Below, piece by piece: positions 17,730 through 27,482 of a DNA stretch of 64,000 nt. Positions within the stretch are counted from its first letter, which is position 1; every line of letters starts with the position of its first letter. Below the pieces are notes generated by a model, which was not told the DNA's origin, did no database searches, and saw only the letters and a list, made by a program, of their open reading frames with translations. Origin of the DNA: CAYPPG01 sp964412555 (lineage in GTDB: Bacteria > Hinthialibacterota > Hinthialibacteria > Hinthialibacterales > Hinthialibacteraceae); contig CAYPPG010000023.1 of NCBI GenBank assembly GCA_964412555.1, positions 43,881 to 107,880 of the forward strand, read 5' to 3'. Made by a program: the position numbers and the translations under genes.

Positions 17730-17956
17730 AAGACTTGTTCAAATGCGGTTGTAAGAATAATCATGATGGAATAACAAATCAATAGGGTGAAGGGAAGAAA
17801 AATAAACAAGTTGATCCCCCATCGAAGAGTGGTTGCAACCCAGCGAATGACTTCGATTTCCTGCGCAGATATACCCAGAACCAAATCCGTCTTGCAATAA
17901 CAGCAAACACGGCTGTGGCGCAAAATACTATTGCCACAAAAGGGGCATTTCTTCAT
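17726..17956 (-). CDS. Small zinc-ribbon membrane protein
   Basis: Protein of 76 residues starting at the ATG at 17956, which has GAAGGGG 5-6 bases upstream; a longer frame to 18010 lacks such a site. An N-terminal zinc ribbon (CPFCGN...CCYCK) is followed by one or two hydrophobic segments (WGINLFIFLPFTLLICYSI). The 3' end overlaps the convergent FG-GAP gene by 4 bp. It is a common architecture of unknown function, perhaps a membrane-linked regulator. Confidence 0.7.
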   Translation of the reverse strand: MKKCPFCGNSILRHSRVCCYCKTDLVLGISAQEIEVIRWVATTLRWGINLFIFLPFTLLICYSIMIILTTAFEQVF

Positions 17957-18222
17957 GACATCCCCTTCTGTTTGATTCTTTTGAACATCCATTTTCAGGC
18001 CTCGACTCACTCACCACAAATGCGGTACGTTCCAATTATTATACCTGATCTAATAGGAATAATTCAATACATGAAAGGAAATCTGAAAAAACCTACACAG
18101 GAATGGTTGATTTTGGATAAAGAAAAGTTGCTGAGAATGCATATTCGTTTTCAAGAATTTGAATCACCGAGAGTATGGCCTGTGAATACTTGTTTTCGGA
18201 TAGCACACCAACGAGAAGTATC

Positions 18223-19596
18223 TCATGAAAAGAAAGTTGGATATTTCCCTCTACTTGCATCTCGTTGAATGAGGACGGCAAGTTCCATCGCATGATAATC
18301 CCCCCACATCGAAGATTCTTCATTCGGGATTTTGCTACCGGGGGGAGTATAGTCCCAACCATTTGGGCGATGATAAACGGAGTGCATAATCAATCCTTGA
18401 TGCGTTTCGCTGACAGAAAGGTAGGGTTCCGAAAATAGTGTATTTGCAACTTTCAGGCCAGCTTTATAGTAATTCTCTCCTTCTTCTCCATGTCCCTTTT
18501 CCTTGAGATAGTTTCCCAACCGAATAAGTCCTTGCGCCGCAATGGCGGCGGCGGAACTGTCCACCGGTTCGTAATCATTAAACGGCTCTGATGGTCGATC
18601 GAGATAGTCTCCCATCTGTGCAAGTCCGGGAGCTCCAGTATCCCAATAGGGAATCCCGTCCGTAGCTGTATTTTCGATATAGAAATCCGCCGTGGCACGA
18701 GCGGCTTCTTCAAATTCGGATAAAAGCACTGTTTTTCCCCCTAATGGCTCCAATTCCGTTTCGGAAAAGGTCTGGAGAAATTCGAGTTGTTCGGAAAAAC
18801 CGGTAATTGCCCATGCCAATCCACGTGTCCAGGTGGAAAACGGTGAATATCCCTGTTGGCTGCTCGGGCAGCGAAAGCGTCCGTCGTTCCGGTTGAAAAT
18901 CGCTTCATGAACGGTGCGTCCCCTGATATCATATGCATCTCGGCCGGTTCCATAATAAATATTGTAACGGGCGGTACTGCGGGCGTGGTGAACCAACCGT
19001 TCGAGTAAAGAGATACGCTCGTCATGTTCCCCCATCAAGACATGGCCAAGCCGATGAGCCACTCCGAGCGCTCGAAGCGAACGAATTGTATCGACAAAAA
19101 GCGAGTGAGGACCGTTGAAAGAATAAATGTATCCAAAACCGGAGTCGATGGTAGACCATCGGGCGGCTTGTACTGCCCCGGACGCTTTCAATGCCATCTC
19201 ATAGAAATTGAGTTCCCATTCATTGTGAGGAATGCGCCCTTCCAACATCAGACGGCGCAGATTGCCGTAGGTTGAAATGTTGTTGAAGCCGTGATCATGA
19301 ACACCGATATGCGTCACATGGGCAGCCATATGTTCTTGTATGTTTTTCCGTGCCAGATTCAGAAATTGAAGATCCTCAGTTGCATCGAATTGAAGCAAAG
19401 CGGCTCCATATTGAAATCCTTGTGTCCATTCCGTCCAGCCGCGGGAGGTATACTTACCTTGTACTGTGAAAACGGGGGTTCCTTGTTTCGGATCCCATTC
19501 CCGTTCAATGGACATAATCTTTTTTGCAGACACATCGAACATTTTTTCGATTTTGGGTGTCAAATCAGAAGACTTCAGATTCAGATCGATTTTCAT
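18223..19596 (-). CDS. Unsaturated glucuronyl hydrolase (GH88/GH105-like)
   Basis: Protein of 457 residues, (alpha/alpha)6-barrel glycosidase. It shows GH88 signatures: HDHGFNNIS, the TWTRGLAWAITG motif, TDGIPYWDTGAPG, PVDSSAAAIAAQGL and MWGDYHAMELA. These enzymes hydrate and release unsaturated uronic acids made by polysaccharide lyases. That fits with the heparinase-like lyase and the sulfatase further along. No signal peptide is seen, so it should act in the cytoplasm after import of oligosaccharides. ATG with GGAG at a 7-base spacing. No transporter lies beside it. Confidence 0.87.
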   Translation of the reverse strand: MKIDLNLKSSDLTPKIEKMFDVSAKKIMSIEREWDPKQGTPVFTVQGKYTSRGWTEWTQGFQYGAALLQFDATEDLQFLNLARKNIQEHMAAHVTHIGVHDHGFNNISTYGNLRRLMLEGRIPHNEWELNFYEMALKASGAVQAARWSTIDSGFGYIYSFNGPHSLFVDTIRSLRALGVAHRLGHVLMGEHDERISLLERLVHHARSTARYNIYYGTGRDAYDIRGRTVHEAIFNRNDGRFRCPSSQQGYSPFSTWTRGLAWAITGFSEQLEFLQTFSETELEPLGGKTVLLSEFEEAARATADFYIENTATDGIPYWDTGAPGLAQMGDYLDRPSEPFNDYEPVDSSAAAIAAQGLIRLGNYLKEKGHGEEGENYYKAGLKVANTLFSEPYLSVSETHQGLIMHSVYHRPNGWDYTPPGSKIPNEESSMWGDYHAMELAVLIQRDASRGKYPTFFS

Positions 19597-19761
19597 AGTG
19601 TAACTCCAACAATTTAAAATAAGATCTTCTCACATTTTGCCGATATTTCTCCAAGGAATTCTCATCATTCTATGCTTTTTATCACAGAAATGAAGAATTG
19701 TTGAACCTTTCATTCCCATGAGTGTTTCACGAATTTCAACAAAACGTAATGAAAGGAGTCC

Positions 19762-20943
19762 TTAAAGTACGGCATCTGCAATTTTTGTCGCAGCATCTTT
19801 GAGATCGTCAGGTTTGTGGGCGGCAGAGACAGAAATTCTCAGCCTAGCAGTGCCTTCCGGAACTGTCGGTGGGCGAATCGCAATGGCCACAATCCCTTCT
19901 TGATACAATTGCCTGGCAAGAGTTAACGTTTCTTTACATTCCCCTACAACAATGGAGATAATGGGAGTGGAGTGAAAACCAATTTCCAATCCGTTATCTT
20001 GTAAGGCAATTTGCATGACTTGAATTGCGTCGCGCAGAGAATTGATCCATTGTGGTTCAGTGCGAATTCGTTGAATATTGTAATGGGCGATTCCCGCAAG
20101 AAGAGGTGACAAGGCCGTTGAGTAAATAAATGACCGGCAAAAATTCGTCAAGTATTCAATTATTTTTTTCGATGCACAAACGAATCCCCCTTGGCAGCCA
20201 ATAGCTTTGCTCAAGGTACCCATCAAGATGATATTTTCTTTCCATGGCAATCCGAATTGTGCCCAGCTGCCGGCTCCCTCCGGCCCTAAAACCCCAGTGG
20301 CATGCGCTTCATCGATAATGAGAAGAGCCTCATACTGTTTTGCAATTTTATTCAGTTCCTCTAAACGAGCGATATCCCCGTCCATGGAGAATACTCCATC
20401 CGTAACAATCAAACGTTTCTGGGGCCGTTTGGTTTTGAGCAACGTCAGTAAGTCGTTTATATCGTTGTGCTTATACCGATAAAAAGCAGCCCCGGACATT
20501 CGGCAGCCGTCGATGATAGAAGCATGGTTGATTTTGTCACAGAAAATTGCGTCTCCTTTTCCCGCCAAAGTGGATAGAAGTCCGATATTCGTTTGAAATC
20601 CGGAAGGGAAAACAAGTGCCGCTTCGGTTTTCTTCCATTGGGCCAAAACACGCTCGAGTTCTTCATGAATTGCCAGATTTCCGGTTACTAACCGGGATGC
20701 TCCCCCTCCAGCCGGAATAATTTCACTTAGAATTTTGGCTTCTTCCTTCATTAAAGGATCGGAGGCAAAACCCAGATAATCATTTGAACATAAATTCAGA
20801 TAGGATTTATCACCCCGTTGAAGATACCCGGGCTGGAAAGTATCGAACATTTGCAACGAACGGTATCGGTTAGCAGTGTTGGCTTTTTGAAGTTGATCGT
20901 CAAAATGTTGGTTCCATATATTTTTCTTTTGTTTTCGAGTCAT
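19762..20943 (-). CDS. bioF: 8-amino-7-oxononanoate synthase (BioF)
   Basis: PLP-dependent alpha-oxoamine synthase of 393 residues. It condenses pimeloyl-ACP/CoA with L-alanine in biotin synthesis. PLP contacts are visible: Lys246 in GTLSKAIG, and Asp211/His214 in IIDEAHA. SGFQTNI and RISVSAAH are family-typical. A longer frame opens at a TTG at 21042 inside the preceding gene, but the ATG at 20943 gives the normal family length. 2-amino-3-ketobutyrate CoA ligase is the main alternative. No other bio genes are in the window. Confidence 0.85.
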   Translation of the reverse strand: MTRKQKKNIWNQHFDDQLQKANTANRYRSLQMFDTFQPGYLQRGDKSYLNLCSNDYLGFASDPLMKEEAKILSEIIPAGGGASRLVTGNLAIHEELERVLAQWKKTEAALVFPSGFQTNIGLLSTLAGKGDAIFCDKINHASIIDGCRMSGAAFYRYKHNDINDLLTLLKTKRPQKRLIVTDGVFSMDGDIARLEELNKIAKQYEALLIIDEAHATGVLGPEGAGSWAQFGLPWKENIILMGTLSKAIGCQGGFVCASKKIIEYLTNFCRSFIYSTALSPLLAGIAHYNIQRIRTEPQWINSLRDAIQVMQIALQDNGLEIGFHSTPIISIVVGECKETLTLARQLYQEGIVAIAIRPPTVPEGTARLRISVSAAHKPDDLKDAATKIADAVL

Positions 20944-20989
20944 TGTACGATTATTCCCTCCCAAAAAAGCGTATCCATGAAAGGAGATA

Positions 20990-21421
20990 TCAATTGTTTT
21001 CTTCAAGAAGGCGAATTGCAAGAGTGAGAAGAGCTTCCTCAAGAGATTTAGTGATGATGTTAGAGGAATAGGGATGGGTGATTTGCCACACTTCCTTTGC
21101 CGCTTCGATTCCTGGCGTCATAACTGGGAAATGAGAAGATTTTTGAGCAATAATATTTACTAGTTGATCGACTCTTGGAATCATCAAGCAAGAAGATTCC
21201 TGCTTCCAATTCTCAATGGAGTACACATCATTCTTGTTGATTGGAAATGTTCCTATGTCATCAATAACAGCAAGTTTGTCTCCCCGTTCTGCAACGACGA
21301 GGGCAAGGTGGCCTTGGTAGAGGATAATATCTCCCCACTCCGGTTCGAGAGAGAATCCCCGCTCCTGGCAGATTACATTCAGCCGGCGGTAAAGAGAGTA
21401 TAATTCAACGGGAATATTCAC
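20990..21421 (-). CDS. Hypothetical protein of 143 residues
   Basis: Not recognised. A soluble mixed alpha/beta protein without signal or membrane segment. Its middle (EPEWGDIILYQGHLALVVAE) has the look of a small beta-sheet domain and its C-terminus is helical (SLEEALLTLAIRLLEEN). The start appears to be GTG at 21421, three bases after the MEMO-AMMECR1 stop, so it is probably cotranscribed and translationally coupled with that gene, and a functional link is plausible. Confidence 0.6.
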   Translation of the reverse strand: MNIPVELYSLYRRLNVICQERGFSLEPEWGDIILYQGHLALVVAERGDKLAVIDDIGTFPINKNDVYSIENWKQESSCLMIPRVDQLVNIIAQKSSHFPVMTPGIEAAKEVWQITHPYSSNIITKSLEEALLTLAIRLLEENN

Positions 21422-21424
21422 AGT

Positions 21425-22954
21425 TTATTCTTCAATCAAAAAAGGAGGACTGCCATAATCAAGATCACCGAACACTTCGGCGCTGTATTTCATGATCTCC
21501 GTTTCCACTTGTTTCCAGGCGTCCGGCTCTAAGCCGGCTTTCACGCAAGTCGCGTCAAGAAATTGCTCGACATTCCATCCACGCTCCGAAGCGACTTGTG
21601 GAAGCAATGTCCCCAATCGGTGGCTGCCTTCACGGCTTGTACCACGGATTTGTAATCCGTGTTTTCCAATTTCGATTTCTTGGATATTGGTTACTTTTTG
21701 CAATGGAGAAAGAACGGATATCTGAATATCGATTTCAGGCAATTCTAAAGCATTGACCGGATTGAAACGAAAATCATGAGTCGCCGACTCAGTGGCCATT
21801 GTCGCAATGAGTTTATATAAAGGAGTTCCCGCGGCGTCGAAACGACCTAAGCATCCGCGCAATTCGCTATGGTTTTTTAAAGTCACAAAAACCCCCCGCT
21901 CAACATGCAACCTTTCATCCGAAGCCGCCGGAATATAGTTATATTTGTTCAATGCGGCATCGATACTTTTTCGGGCAATAAACAGCAGCGTTTTCTGTTC
22001 CTCATCGGAAAAAAGGTCATCGGAAACAGATGAATTTTCTTGAATGCTTTGCTTTTTCGCATTCTGTTCTTCTTGAGGAGCATAAATGGCAAAAGCGCCA
22101 TACCCTACGACACGCTGGTGATCACCGTAAGGGCTATCTCCGCTGTTTCTATAACACAAAGTCTTGGCTTCTTTGGCGCCCAATTCCCGGGCGGCCTCGA
22201 CAGCGGTCAACATTGCAGCGCTACCACACAATACGCAATGAAGATTGGGAACAGATTCCCTTTCGAGTTTTTGAATATTCTTCAGAATCATTTCCGGATC
22301 GAGTGATTCCATCGATTGCAACGCCGCCTGATCGATACGATTGGCATCATCATAAGGAGGATAATGGCTCATATCACTGGATACACAAATTAAAACCGAT
22401 TTATTCGTATTCTTCCGGATCACATCGGCAACAATTTGACCGATTTTTCGGCAGAGCGGAGGGTCGGTTTGGGTTATGAGAATCGAAGCAACCTTTGCCT
22501 TCGGAAATACCGTTTGGACAAAAGGAAGATTCACTTCGACGGAATGTTCGGATAAATAGGGTGAAGTAGAAGCATGCAGGGGAGTACCGGCTTCGATCAA
22601 TTGAGAAACGATTTCAGTGTCTACCGGAATTTTCCCAAGGGGAGTTTCAAAATAATGTCCGTTATAAACCGCTCCCCCTTCCGTTCCTCGATGAGCAAGC
22701 GCGATAAAAAGAACGGTATCTACATGTTGATTTTGTACATGTCGAAATGAATAAGCCGCGACTGGCGCGGAAAAGACATAGCCGGCATGCGGTACCATGA
22801 TCGCCAAGACGCGTTTAGAAGCAGGACTTATATTCGCATCTTCCAGATATTTTTGAATATCGCTTGATAAAACCGAAGGATCAGCAGGATAAAATTGTCC
22901 TGCAACATTCGGTTTAAGAGTATCTGCTGATGTCTTTTCCGGATTCTTTCGCAT
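21425..22954 (-). CDS. MEMO-AMMECR1 fusion (AmmeMemoRadiSam system proteins B and A)
   Basis: Protein of 509 residues. Residues about 15-300 are a MEMO1-family domain with the metal/active-site segments VPHAGYVFSAPVAAYSF, EHSVEVNLPF and SSDMSHYPPYDDA. Residues about 320-500 are an AMMECR1 domain with VTLKNHSELRGCLGRF, SATHDFRFNPV and LLPQVASERGW. In many bacteria and archaea these occur with a radical SAM protein as the AmmeMemoRadiSam system, of unsettled chemistry. Here they are one polypeptide and no radical SAM gene is visible. AAAGGAG lies 5 bases before the ATG. Confidence 0.9.
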   Translation of the reverse strand: MRKNPEKTSADTLKPNVAGQFYPADPSVLSSDIQKYLEDANISPASKRVLAIMVPHAGYVFSAPVAAYSFRHVQNQHVDTVLFIALAHRGTEGGAVYNGHYFETPLGKIPVDTEIVSQLIEAGTPLHASTSPYLSEHSVEVNLPFVQTVFPKAKVASILITQTDPPLCRKIGQIVADVIRKNTNKSVLICVSSDMSHYPPYDDANRIDQAALQSMESLDPEMILKNIQKLERESVPNLHCVLCGSAAMLTAVEAARELGAKEAKTLCYRNSGDSPYGDHQRVVGYGAFAIYAPQEEQNAKKQSIQENSSVSDDLFSDEEQKTLLFIARKSIDAALNKYNYIPAASDERLHVERGVFVTLKNHSELRGCLGRFDAAGTPLYKLIATMATESATHDFRFNPVNALELPEIDIQISVLSPLQKVTNIQEIEIGKHGLQIRGTSREGSHRLGTLLPQVASERGWNVEQFLDATCVKAGLEPDAWKQVETEIMKYSAEVFGDLDYGSPPFLIEE

Positions 22955-23383
22955 GATTCTCCTTTATTTGCCGGTTTTCAGTCTAATAAGTGGATATACC
23001 GGGCAAGGCATTAGGCAGGGGAACAGTACAAATACAAAAAAACAGTCAGATCAGTGATGATTGACGGTATAAGCCACAAAAAACAAAAAATTTATCGATT
23101 ATAGAATCTCTTGTATGCACTCTATTTTCTATTTTAATATTGTTGGGGAAAAAAGGAAGAAGGGGATTGAAGAAACCTTATGTATACCTTTTCATTTTGT
23201 TTCACTTCGATAATATGGTTATCGATACTTCCTGAATTGTTATCCGTTATAACATGTGCGTTGAATTGTGTGGATTTCACCGATTGGATCTTTCAAGCAT
23301 CTGTGAAATGATATACTTTTTCACCTTTTCATCGCTTATATACAGCAAAATAAGTCAAAATATTTTTTTGAATTGAGGTAAAG
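22955..23383. other. Intergenic region without recognisable gene
   Basis: AT-rich region between divergent genes. No protein-like frame, tRNA or clear palindrome was found. It presumably holds the divergent promoters of the MEMO-AMMECR1 gene and the secreted protein gene. Confidence 0.55.
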
Positions 23384-24364
23384 ATGCAGATGATGGAACA
23401 TATTCGTGGGAAAGCATTGTTGATTATCTTTTTTTGTGCATTCATCTGGATGGGTGGTGGCATTTATGGCAAAGAATCGAAAGAATCGATTTATGAAGCG
23501 TATTGCGAGAATGTGAAAGTCGCCCAAAAAACGACAGCGCGAGTTCATTACGATCTTCAGCGCATGTACTCGTCACAAGTAACCGAACCTATAAAATTAG
23601 AAATGGAATCGATTTATGGAATCCCCAAAGAAGATGAAGTCTATAACATTGCAGAACCGGTATTTATGAGGAGTTTGGCGTATTTGTCATGGGATGCCTT
23701 AATCGATGGACAGAAGATGACATGTATCCAAAAATTATTGAATTCGAATACTACTTTTACGGATACCAATCCAGCGTATGAGAATCAAAACGGGAAAAAT
23801 TTAAAACTTCTCCAATCGGATACGGAGCAGGAAACTCGGTTGACGATTTATCCGCTAGAAAGTTCGAAGGCAAATTCAGAATTGGAATTTATCATACCAC
23901 CGGAGATTGTTTCATGGCACTATCCACCCACTCTATGGTATCCGAGTCCTGAACAAATCGGTTTTCCTGATACCCTAAAAAATGTAGAAATGAACCAAAT
24001 GGAAAAGTCCGGTCCTTACGGATTTATCTACACCCCACAAAATCTCGATTCACAACTGATTTCCTATCTGGCGCGCGCCTCTTTGAATCCGAATATTGAG
24101 GAGGAAGATTTGACATGCGTTTTGATGGTGGATTATACTTCTCATGCATGCCAATCTTTCGCAATTACTACGATGGCCGAGGGACAAAAAAGAACATTAC
24201 TCGTAATTTCCAATATGGGATTTATTCAAACTCAATTTGGTTTACCTCTGCCGCGGACAACTATTCTGAACACCAGTATGGTGGTTGATAAGGATGGAAA
24301 CCGAGAAAAGAACTTTGTCAACTATTTTTGCCAATTGAACTTACAAGGTTTCACTTTACGCTAA
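23384..24364 (+). CDS. Unknown secreted protein
   Basis: Protein of 326 residues with an N-terminal signal peptide (ALLIIFFCAFIWMGGGIYG, cleavage near residue 30). I recognise no family. The mature part is acidic, beta-rich in pattern and contains a Pro/Trp-rich stretch (PPEIVSWHYPPTLWYPSP) around its middle. It may be periplasmic or an outer-membrane-lipid-interacting protein of the LolA/outer-membrane-sorting type, but this is only an impression. ATG with GAGGTAAAG directly upstream. It is flanked by a divergent gene and a convergent MATE transporter. Confidence 0.7.
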   Translation: MQMMEHIRGKALLIIFFCAFIWMGGGIYGKESKESIYEAYCENVKVAQKTTARVHYDLQRMYSSQVTEPIKLEMESIYGIPKEDEVYNIAEPVFMRSLAYLSWDALIDGQKMTCIQKLLNSNTTFTDTNPAYENQNGKNLKLLQSDTEQETRLTIYPLESSKANSELEFIIPPEIVSWHYPPTLWYPSPEQIGFPDTLKNVEMNQMEKSGPYGFIYTPQNLDSQLISYLARASLNPNIEEEDLTCVLMVDYTSHACQSFAITTMAEGQKRTLLVISNMGFIQTQFGLPLPRTTILNTSMVVDKDGNREKNFVNYFCQLNLQGFTLR

Positions 24365-24411
24365 ATAATGACTTTCGATTGGATTGTCCTTTCCTTATTT
24401 CCGATAGTTCA

Positions 24412-25761
24412 TTATGTTGATTTAATCGTTTTCCATTTTCCCCCCGCGAAACGCATGATAGTCAATATCGCTTGAACGACCGGGGCGATCCCCCATGCGA
24501 TCCAAGCTCCAACAATATCCAATGGAGTGTAGTAGGATAAAATTCCAGCTAAAGGAACCATCAAAAACCATTGGGAAAGAATAGTGTATCGCATGGCCGG
24601 TTTCGTATCCCCAGCGCCGGATAATGCACCGCTTGCCACAATCGAGACACAATTGCAGAATTGTTCCAGTGCAATGAATCGAAGGGCAATTTTCCCCAAG
24701 TCGATTACACGCTCACTATCCGAAAAGAATTGAACGATCATACCTGGGAATATGACCACGGCCAGACTTAAAACAGCCATGATCAAGGAACAAAATTTGA
24801 TGGATGTCCACCCGTACGCTTCCGCCTCCTTCGTTTTATTGGCGCCGATGGATTGCCCGACCAAAGCGGATGTTGCCACTTGAAATGCAAGAGAAGGCAT
24901 AATGGCAATCAAACGGAATTGAAAACCGATCGACGCAGCGGCAACGGCAGCCGTCCCCGCTACCGTGGAAGCAATCAAACGAAAAAACAGGATACGCGCT
25001 CCATTCCGAACAAATCCGGAGACTCCGGAAGGAAGTCCAATATGAATGAGGTGGCGAAAAATATCCAATTGGATGGGAGTCCGAAATTTCAATCGGACCA
25101 ACCGGTTTTTATTCACTAAAATCTTTATGGAATGAATTGCCCCGATCACTCGAGCCAAAATGGTTCCCATTGCCAGACCGGTAACCTCGAAAGAGGGAAT
25201 AAACCAAAACCCAAACACAAAAATGTAATTGAATACAATATTGAGGAGATTGACAATCGTGGCGATTTTCAGCGGAGTTTTCGAATCACCCAAGGCGCGG
25301 AATATCGCATTCGTGCAAAAATTGATGAGAAGAAAGATCACGCCACCGAGTAAAACCTTCAGATAGCCAGTCCCATATTCGATTACCAAATCTTTGGCTC
25401 CCATCAAATAGAGGCTGGGATAAGCCAAGGCAACTCCAACAACCCCAAAAAAAATACCAGCTAAAAGAGAGAGAACAAAGGAATGAAATGCAACCGCCGA
25501 AGCTGACTCGTAATTCCGGGCGCCGTGATATTGGGAAACGAGAGTAATCGTCCCTGTGGTAATAGAAAGAGTCCCAATCAGCAATATCAGAAATATTTGC
25601 CGGGAGAATCCAATAGCCGCGACCGCTTCCGGCCCAATAAATCCTGCAAAATATATATCAGCCAGCCCCACTCCCGTTTCGAGAAGAGCATAGATGACGG
25701 TAGGCCAAGCCAATATCCAGAACCGTTTCAGAAAATATTTATTGAACAAGTTGAATTTCAT
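24412..25761 (-). CDS. MATE-family efflux transporter
   Basis: Protein of 449 residues with twelve hydrophobic helices in two homologous halves, normal for NorM/DinF-type MATE antiporters. These export cationic compounds in exchange for Na+ or H+. Typical segments are ALLETGVGLADIYFAGFIG in helix 1-2 and the matching ASGALSGAGDTKPAM in the second half. The substrate cannot be told. The ATG at 25761 has no strong Shine-Dalgarno. Confidence 0.9.
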   Translation of the reverse strand: MKFNLFNKYFLKRFWILAWPTVIYALLETGVGLADIYFAGFIGPEAVAAIGFSRQIFLILLIGTLSITTGTITLVSQYHGARNYESASAVAFHSFVLSLLAGIFFGVVGVALAYPSLYLMGAKDLVIEYGTGYLKVLLGGVIFLLINFCTNAIFRALGDSKTPLKIATIVNLLNIVFNYIFVFGFWFIPSFEVTGLAMGTILARVIGAIHSIKILVNKNRLVRLKFRTPIQLDIFRHLIHIGLPSGVSGFVRNGARILFFRLIASTVAGTAAVAAASIGFQFRLIAIMPSLAFQVATSALVGQSIGANKTKEAEAYGWTSIKFCSLIMAVLSLAVVIFPGMIVQFFSDSERVIDLGKIALRFIALEQFCNCVSIVASGALSGAGDTKPAMRYTILSQWFLMVPLAGILSYYTPLDIVGAWIAWGIAPVVQAILTIMRFAGGKWKTIKST

Positions 25762-26088
25762 TCGGGATCGATCACGGCTTTCGGTAGTCTATACAATAAT
25801 ACTAGTGAATTAGATATTCAAAAGTATCATCTTCTTGTACAATGGAAGAGTATGCGATTCGCCATTTCTTGAATCATGGCATTTTATCATATCAACGTAG
25901 GCGTTTTGGTGAAATCGTGGAAGTGCTATCTTCGCATATCGAAAAAGGAAAATGATTTATTTCTTGGAAAAAATCAGAGGATAGACATGAATCCGATGGG
26001 ATGAACGTTGAAAAGCACTTGCATATCTTGCAGAAGAATCTACAATATTTTCCTTGTGAAAAGAATTTGAATAATGGAGTAAAGAACA
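25762..26088. other. Intergenic region between the MATE gene and rpmA
   Basis: No coding frame of quality. The region holds the candidate rpmA promoter. rplU, which normally precedes rpmA, is not present. Confidence 0.55.
26019..26046 (+). promoter_or_regulatory. Candidate rpmA promoter
   Basis: TTGCAT (26019-26024), a 16-base spacer, then TACAAT (26041-26046): five of six matches at -10 and four of six at -35. It lies 43 bp before the rpmA start. Confidence 0.45.
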
Positions 26089-26349
26089 ATGGCTCATGTA
26101 AAAAGTGGTGGTGGAAAACAACGAAACGGTCGTGACAGCAATGCGAAGCGATTGGGTGTGAAACGATTCGGTGGCCAATTCGTAAAAGCGGGTTCCATTC
26201 TCGTGCGTCAGAGAGGGACAAAGTTCCATCCAGGTGAAAATGTCGGCCGGGGTGGAGACGATACACTTTTTGCTCTTGTGAGCGGACAAGTCAAATTTGA
26301 AGTCAAGCGCAATCGCAAGCAAATATCGATTGTGCCTGCCAGCGCCTAA
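26089..26349 (+). CDS. rpmA: 50S ribosomal protein L27
   Basis: Basic protein of 86 residues with the L27 signature (NGRDSNAKRLGVKRFGGQFVKAGSILVRQRGTKFHPG is spread over residues 14-46). The flexible N-terminus reaches the peptidyl transferase centre in the large subunit. There is no Firmicutes-type cleaved N-terminal extension. The gene stands alone, with its own promoter and terminator, instead of in the usual rplU-rpmA-obg order. Confidence 0.98.
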   Translation: MAHVKSGGGKQRNGRDSNAKRLGVKRFGGQFVKAGSILVRQRGTKFHPGENVGRGGDDTLFALVSGQVKFEVKRNRKQISIVPASA

Positions 26350-26374
26350 ACGGCATGGCTTCATAGATCCTTTA

Positions 26375-26410
26375 AAAGAGGACAGGAATATTCACCTGTC
26401 CTCTTTGTAT
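26375..26410 (+). terminator. Terminator of rpmA
   Basis: Perfect 12-bp stem AAAGAGGACAGG (26375-26386) with CCTGTCCTCTTT (26395-26406) and an 8-base loop, followed by a T-rich tail. Confidence 0.85.
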
Positions 26411-26528
26411 TTGTTAAGATGAGTTTGATTTCCTTCCAAAAATCCATTACAGTGTTCAAGAATCGAATGGATTTCCTTCTTGAGATAGAACAAAAACGCC
26501 ATCACGGTCAAATGCGAAAAGAGAATCT

Positions 26529-27482
26529 ATGTTACGGTATTTGATATTCGGCGCCGGTGCAGTAGGTACGTTGTTGGGTGGTTTACTCGCCCGGACAGGG
26601 CATAAAGTTATTTTCATTGGGCGAAAATGGAATGTCGACGGGATTCGTGCACGTGGAATTTCCATCTCGGGATTGTGGGGTGATTACCGTATTCCCCAGC
26701 AGGCAGCTTATGAGAGTATCGGGGACATTCCCGCTGACGTCCGGAATTTTGATCAAGTACTTGTATGTGTAAAAGCCTTTTCCACTCGCGATGCCATTCG
26801 GGCTTGTTTGCCGGTAGTTGGACAGTCCACTCTGGTGATCTCTGTACAGAATGGATATGGAAATTGCCAGACGATCGCGGAACAAATTGGTTGGCACCGC
26901 ACATTGGGAGCAAGGGTGATTACCGGTGTGGAACTCACTGCGCCCGGTTCGGTGCAAGTGACTGTCCATGCTGATTCCATCCGAATCGGTCACTATCTTC
27001 GGGAATTTCCCCAAAATCAAATCGATTCAATTGCCTTGACCATGAAAGAAGCGGGAATCCCCATCGAATCGACAGAGCAACTCGAAGAGTATATCTGGGC
27101 AAAATTGTTATATAATGCGGCCTTGAATCCGCTTGGCGCCTTGTTAGGAATAACATATGGAGAATTGGCTTCTCATGATGAAACGAGTAGGCTGATGAAC
27201 CAAATCATGGATGAAGCTTTTACCGTCACACAAGCACATGGGGTCAAACAATTTTGGAATTCGGCGAAGGAATATCGAAAAGCATTTTATGATAAAATGA
27301 TCCCCCCTACGGCAGCGCATTATCCTTCTATGCTTCGGGATCTCGAACGGAAACGAAGAACAGAAATTGATGCGCTCAATGGATCGATCTGTTCTTTAGG
27401 GCAAGAAAAAGACATTCCAACACCTGTAAACGATACAATCGTTTCTCTAATACGGTATCGCGAATATCAAAATCAGAAATGA
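26529..27482 (+). CDS. panE: 2-dehydropantoate 2-reductase
   Basis: Protein of 317 residues. PanE/ApbA reduces ketopantoate to pantoate with NADPH in pantothenate synthesis. The N-terminal Rossmann motif GAGAVGTLLG (residues 8-17), the VKAF segment, the conserved KLLYNAALNPLGAL helix and the SMLRDLERKRRTEIDALNG signature all fit. It may feed the same CoA pathway as coaC. Its stop overlaps the next start in ATGA, so it is coupled to bpsA; the pairing of pantoate and polyamine genes is not explained. Confidence 0.92.
   Translation: MLRYLIFGAGAVGTLLGGLLARTGHKVIFIGRKWNVDGIRARGISISGLWGDYRIPQQAAYESIGDIPADVRNFDQVLVCVKAFSTRDAIRACLPVVGQSTLVISVQNGYGNCQTIAEQIGWHRTLGARVITGVELTAPGSVQVTVHADSIRIGHYLREFPQNQIDSIALTMKEAGIPIESTEQLEEYIWAKLLYNAALNPLGALLGITYGELASHDETSRLMNQIMDEAFTVTQAHGVKQFWNSAKEYRKAFYDKMIPPTAAHYPSMLRDLERKRRTEIDALNGSICSLGQEKDIPTPVNDTIVSLIRYREYQNQK

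Noticed and set aside
17915..18268. 117-codon plus-strand frame between the zinc-ribbon and GH88 genes
   Set aside because: It overlaps both genes antisense, lacks a ribosome binding site and has no protein-like pattern.
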